From NCBI GenBank assembly GCA_905331475.1, contig CAJNYU010000767.1, forward strand, positions 124,001 through 188,000: DNA of 64,000 nt, read 5' to 3'. The stretch comes from Rotaria socialis. Taxonomy: Eukaryota > Rotifera > Eurotatoria > Philodinida > Philodinidae. Positions 61,776-64,000 of the stretch are shown here, one piece after another (positions within the stretch are counted from its first letter, which is position 1; every line of letters starts with the position of its first letter). The translations under genes were made by a program, and so were the position numbers. The notes below the pieces were generated by a model that worked only from the letters and a program-made list of their open reading frames with translations, did not search any database and was not told the DNA's origin.

Positions 61776-63750
61776 TTAATCATCAGCGGGTTGCGGTATA
61801 AGTTCTAATGGATGATCGTGACCTTTCTTTTCACAAGCTGAGCAGAGATCATAATTACCGCATGTCGAACAATAATAACGTTGGCCGATCAGAGGGGACA
61901 TTTCGCATCTATCACAATAGACACCCGACCATTCGAATTCAGTTGCCGGTAGAGGAGGCAATTTTTCTCCTTGTGCCCATGCTTTCAGAGCTTCAACTCC
62001 TTTACTTAAAACATAATTACGACCACGACGAGTCATAATGGTTCCATCGGCTTTAATAATCATCAATGATGGCATGGCTAGAGTAAATGAAACTGCTAAT
62101 AAGAATTTTAAAAAAAAGAAGATTGTACTGACGCGGATATTGAAAATATTCTACCAGTGCAGCTTCAGTATTGAACGGAAAAACAGGCCATGCCATTTGA
62201 GCACGATATTTGTTAAACGATTCTTCATTGTTATCTCTTGATACAAAAACTAATTGAAATGGATGTTCGCTCGCGTGTGCTTCTAGATAGTATTGGGCTA
62301 ATGTTGATGTCATATCACGATCTGGCGGACATCGATCAGCAGAGAAATATATACCAATAGTTTTGGGAGTATTTTCCCATAGTGTTTTTGTTTCAATTCG
62401 TTCATCATGTGTTGGGCCAAGTAGATGAGGTACTGAAGCAAATATTTGTTCAAATGAGTATTGTTTTCCAGGTATAAGATACTCCACAATACTATGTTGA
62501 TGCGTATATTTGCAAATGCAATCGTTACACAAGTTTATTTCGCAATCCCGATGAGGACAACCATAACGTACTCCGGCAATGGGATACATGTGACATAAAG
62601 TGCATGAGACACCGTTCCACACATGTTCACCTTCATTTGGTGGACGCGTCCAGAAGAGACGTTTCCCTTGTGACCACAATCGCACAGCTTCATCAGATGC
62701 TGATTGCACTTCTTCAACGCCGTCAACAGTAAGAACATCACATGCTGGCGTGAGAACAACCAAACATGGAATGCCACCAACTTCAAATTTTTCGCCTAAT
62801 GATTTAGAACGAGCACGATCTAAACTAGAGATTCATGGTCAAATTTATCGTTTGTTTTTAAAATGGTAAACAGTTTCTTTATTCAGCTTCCTTATTTCAT
62901 ATTATGTATCTTTTATAAATTACGATCGCTTTTATTTAGAACCTATCAACGGTTTTTAAAGAAAAAAACACGTATTAAAATATTTTTAGAAAAACGGCAC
63001 GTACTATAATGATTCAATATTCATGAGAATTATACTAAAATATCCTTGTGATTATTTTAGGCCCCTATATCTCTAATTTCAAAAAATGACGAACTTCTTT
63101 GAAATTTGTCATTTTAAACGATATTTTTGTGCAATCCATATGTCAGTTGTCCGATTTGGACACTTTCATTTAGTGTTTGAAAAAGTTCTTTTCCTGAGCT
63201 TCAATTCGCAAAAACATTCTGTTGCAGAAAGATCAATTTTGGATCCGTACGATAAGAAAGAAACAAACAAAAACACGTGTCGAACTACATAAATGTTGTT
63301 TTGCATCATATTATAGTGTCCGAAACTTTCATCTCTTCATCTCGTTCGGGTACCGTTTTCTTCGTTTCTACCTCTTTCTCTCTTCATGTACTACTTTATA
63401 AGTAGAAAACAAACATACCAGAGAATGGCAATGCTTTCCATGGCATATCTTTAAAATAATCATCGAAACTATTCTGATCTTCATCACACGAAATAAAGAC
63501 AACATCCAATTTATCTTGCAGTTCAGATTGAACTTTTTTGTAGATTTCAGCTAGTTTTGGTGTGAAATTGCGGCAGGGTGGACACCAATGAGCTCTGAAA
63601 GAAATGATACAAATAATTGAAAAATAACAATTTTACTAACGAAAAATAGAGTGCTACAGTTTTGCCATCTAGCTGTTTCGTTAAAAATTGATTTGACTCG
63701 TCGTGTTTGAGCAAATGCTCCCCGAGCAATTCGTTCCAATTTGCTGCCAT
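61776..63750 (-). CDS. nucleoredoxin-like protein with two ZZ zinc fingers
   Basis: Model: complement(61776..62077, 62133..62819, 63419..63594, 63641..63750), 424 residues (human nucleoredoxin is 435). Domain 1 (about 1-150) is thioredoxin-like with a WCPPC active site (Cys41/Cys44), then DVVFISCDED and GGIPCLVVL. A ZZ-type zinc finger follows (about 168-200; CTLC...CPHRDC...CNDC...H). A second thioredoxin-like domain (about 245-350) has CPPD in place of CxxC (Cys259, Asp262), so it probably cannot form the redox disulfide. A second ZZ finger (CDRC...CSTCGNYDLCSAC...H) is at about 379-413. Nucleoredoxins are cytosolic oxidoreductases that modulate Wnt and other signalling. Two of the three introns are 46-55 bp; the one at 62820-63418 is 599 bp and holds no gene. 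Having ZZ fingers after both domains is unusual against vertebrate nucleoredoxin but is known to me from other invertebrates. Confidence 0.88.
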
Positions 63751-64000
63751 TTGTTTACCGTGTAGAATGAAGTTAAAGAAAAATTGGTGTAGCTTCTATA
63801 TACGACATAAAAATTTTGTGTGAAATGTTTTAGCGGCAGGATGAAAACAAACATGAATCAGTACGATTGTTGCTTTATTATTCATTTTTTACTATGCGTT
63901 TCTCATCTCACAATTTTAAGAGACTACAATGAGTATTTTTGCTTGTTGTGCAAGAAAATGAATAATCCGTTAGATGAGATACTTGTATCTTCTCATTTGC

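Overview
The window looks like nuclear DNA of a small invertebrate, most likely a bdelloid rotifer. It is AT-rich. Genes are compact and split by many very short GT-AG introns, mostly 49-75 bp. A splice acceptor often lies just upstream of the start codon, which would fit spliced-leader trans-splicing. The family content also fits: an ADP-ribosyltransferase fused to kinesin-light-chain-like TPRs, tandem P450s and a decayed bacterial-style glycoside hydrolase. The organism is inferred; no marker gene fixes it. Gene models with several exons were built by hand from splice sites, reading phase and remembered family sequence; each one closes to a multiple of three.

Layout. 2.1-6.4 kb: two tandem minus-strand cytochrome P450s; the second is frameshifted, and its 3' half is almost identical to the first copy (gene conversion). 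7.7-8.3 kb: a small four-exon CD225/dispanin membrane protein, minus strand. 8.9-16.5 kb: a plus-strand series of mitochondrial ribosomal protein mL49, a NIPSNAP protein and eukaryotic 6-phosphofructokinase (17 exons). 18.1-21.0 kb: an ankyrin/SOCS-box-like protein, then an intronless F-box protein. 22.8-25.4 kb: an INPP5E-like inositol polyphosphate 5-phosphatase ending in a CaaX box. 27.3-35.3 kb: mitochondrial ribosomal protein mS35 followed after only 59 bp by GBA2-type glucosylceramidase (18 exons), both minus strand. 36.9-38.6 kb: a neuronal calcium sensor-like EF-hand protein.

39.2-49.0 kb is a repeat-rich desert. It begins with the orphan last two exons of a pyruvate carboxylase and holds several large inverted repeats, including a perfect 69-bp-arm palindrome. 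49.0-52.8 kb: the intronless 1261-residue ART-TPR gene. Directly behind it, at 52.9-56.1 kb, is a full-length non-LTR retrotransposon bounded by a perfect 13-bp target-site duplication; it carries in-frame stops and a 551-bp assembly gap. 58.7-61.0 kb: a glycoside-hydrolase-like pseudogene disrupted by a hAT-type element with an 8-bp duplication. 61.8-63.8 kb: a nucleoredoxin-like protein, minus strand.

The housekeeping genes are mostly mitochondrial or metabolic and show no common pathway. The best candidates for follow-up are the ART-TPR protein, the two closely packed series with acceptors upstream of internal start codons (possible operons), the palindrome-rich desert, and the probably foreign hydrolase gene killed by a transposon.
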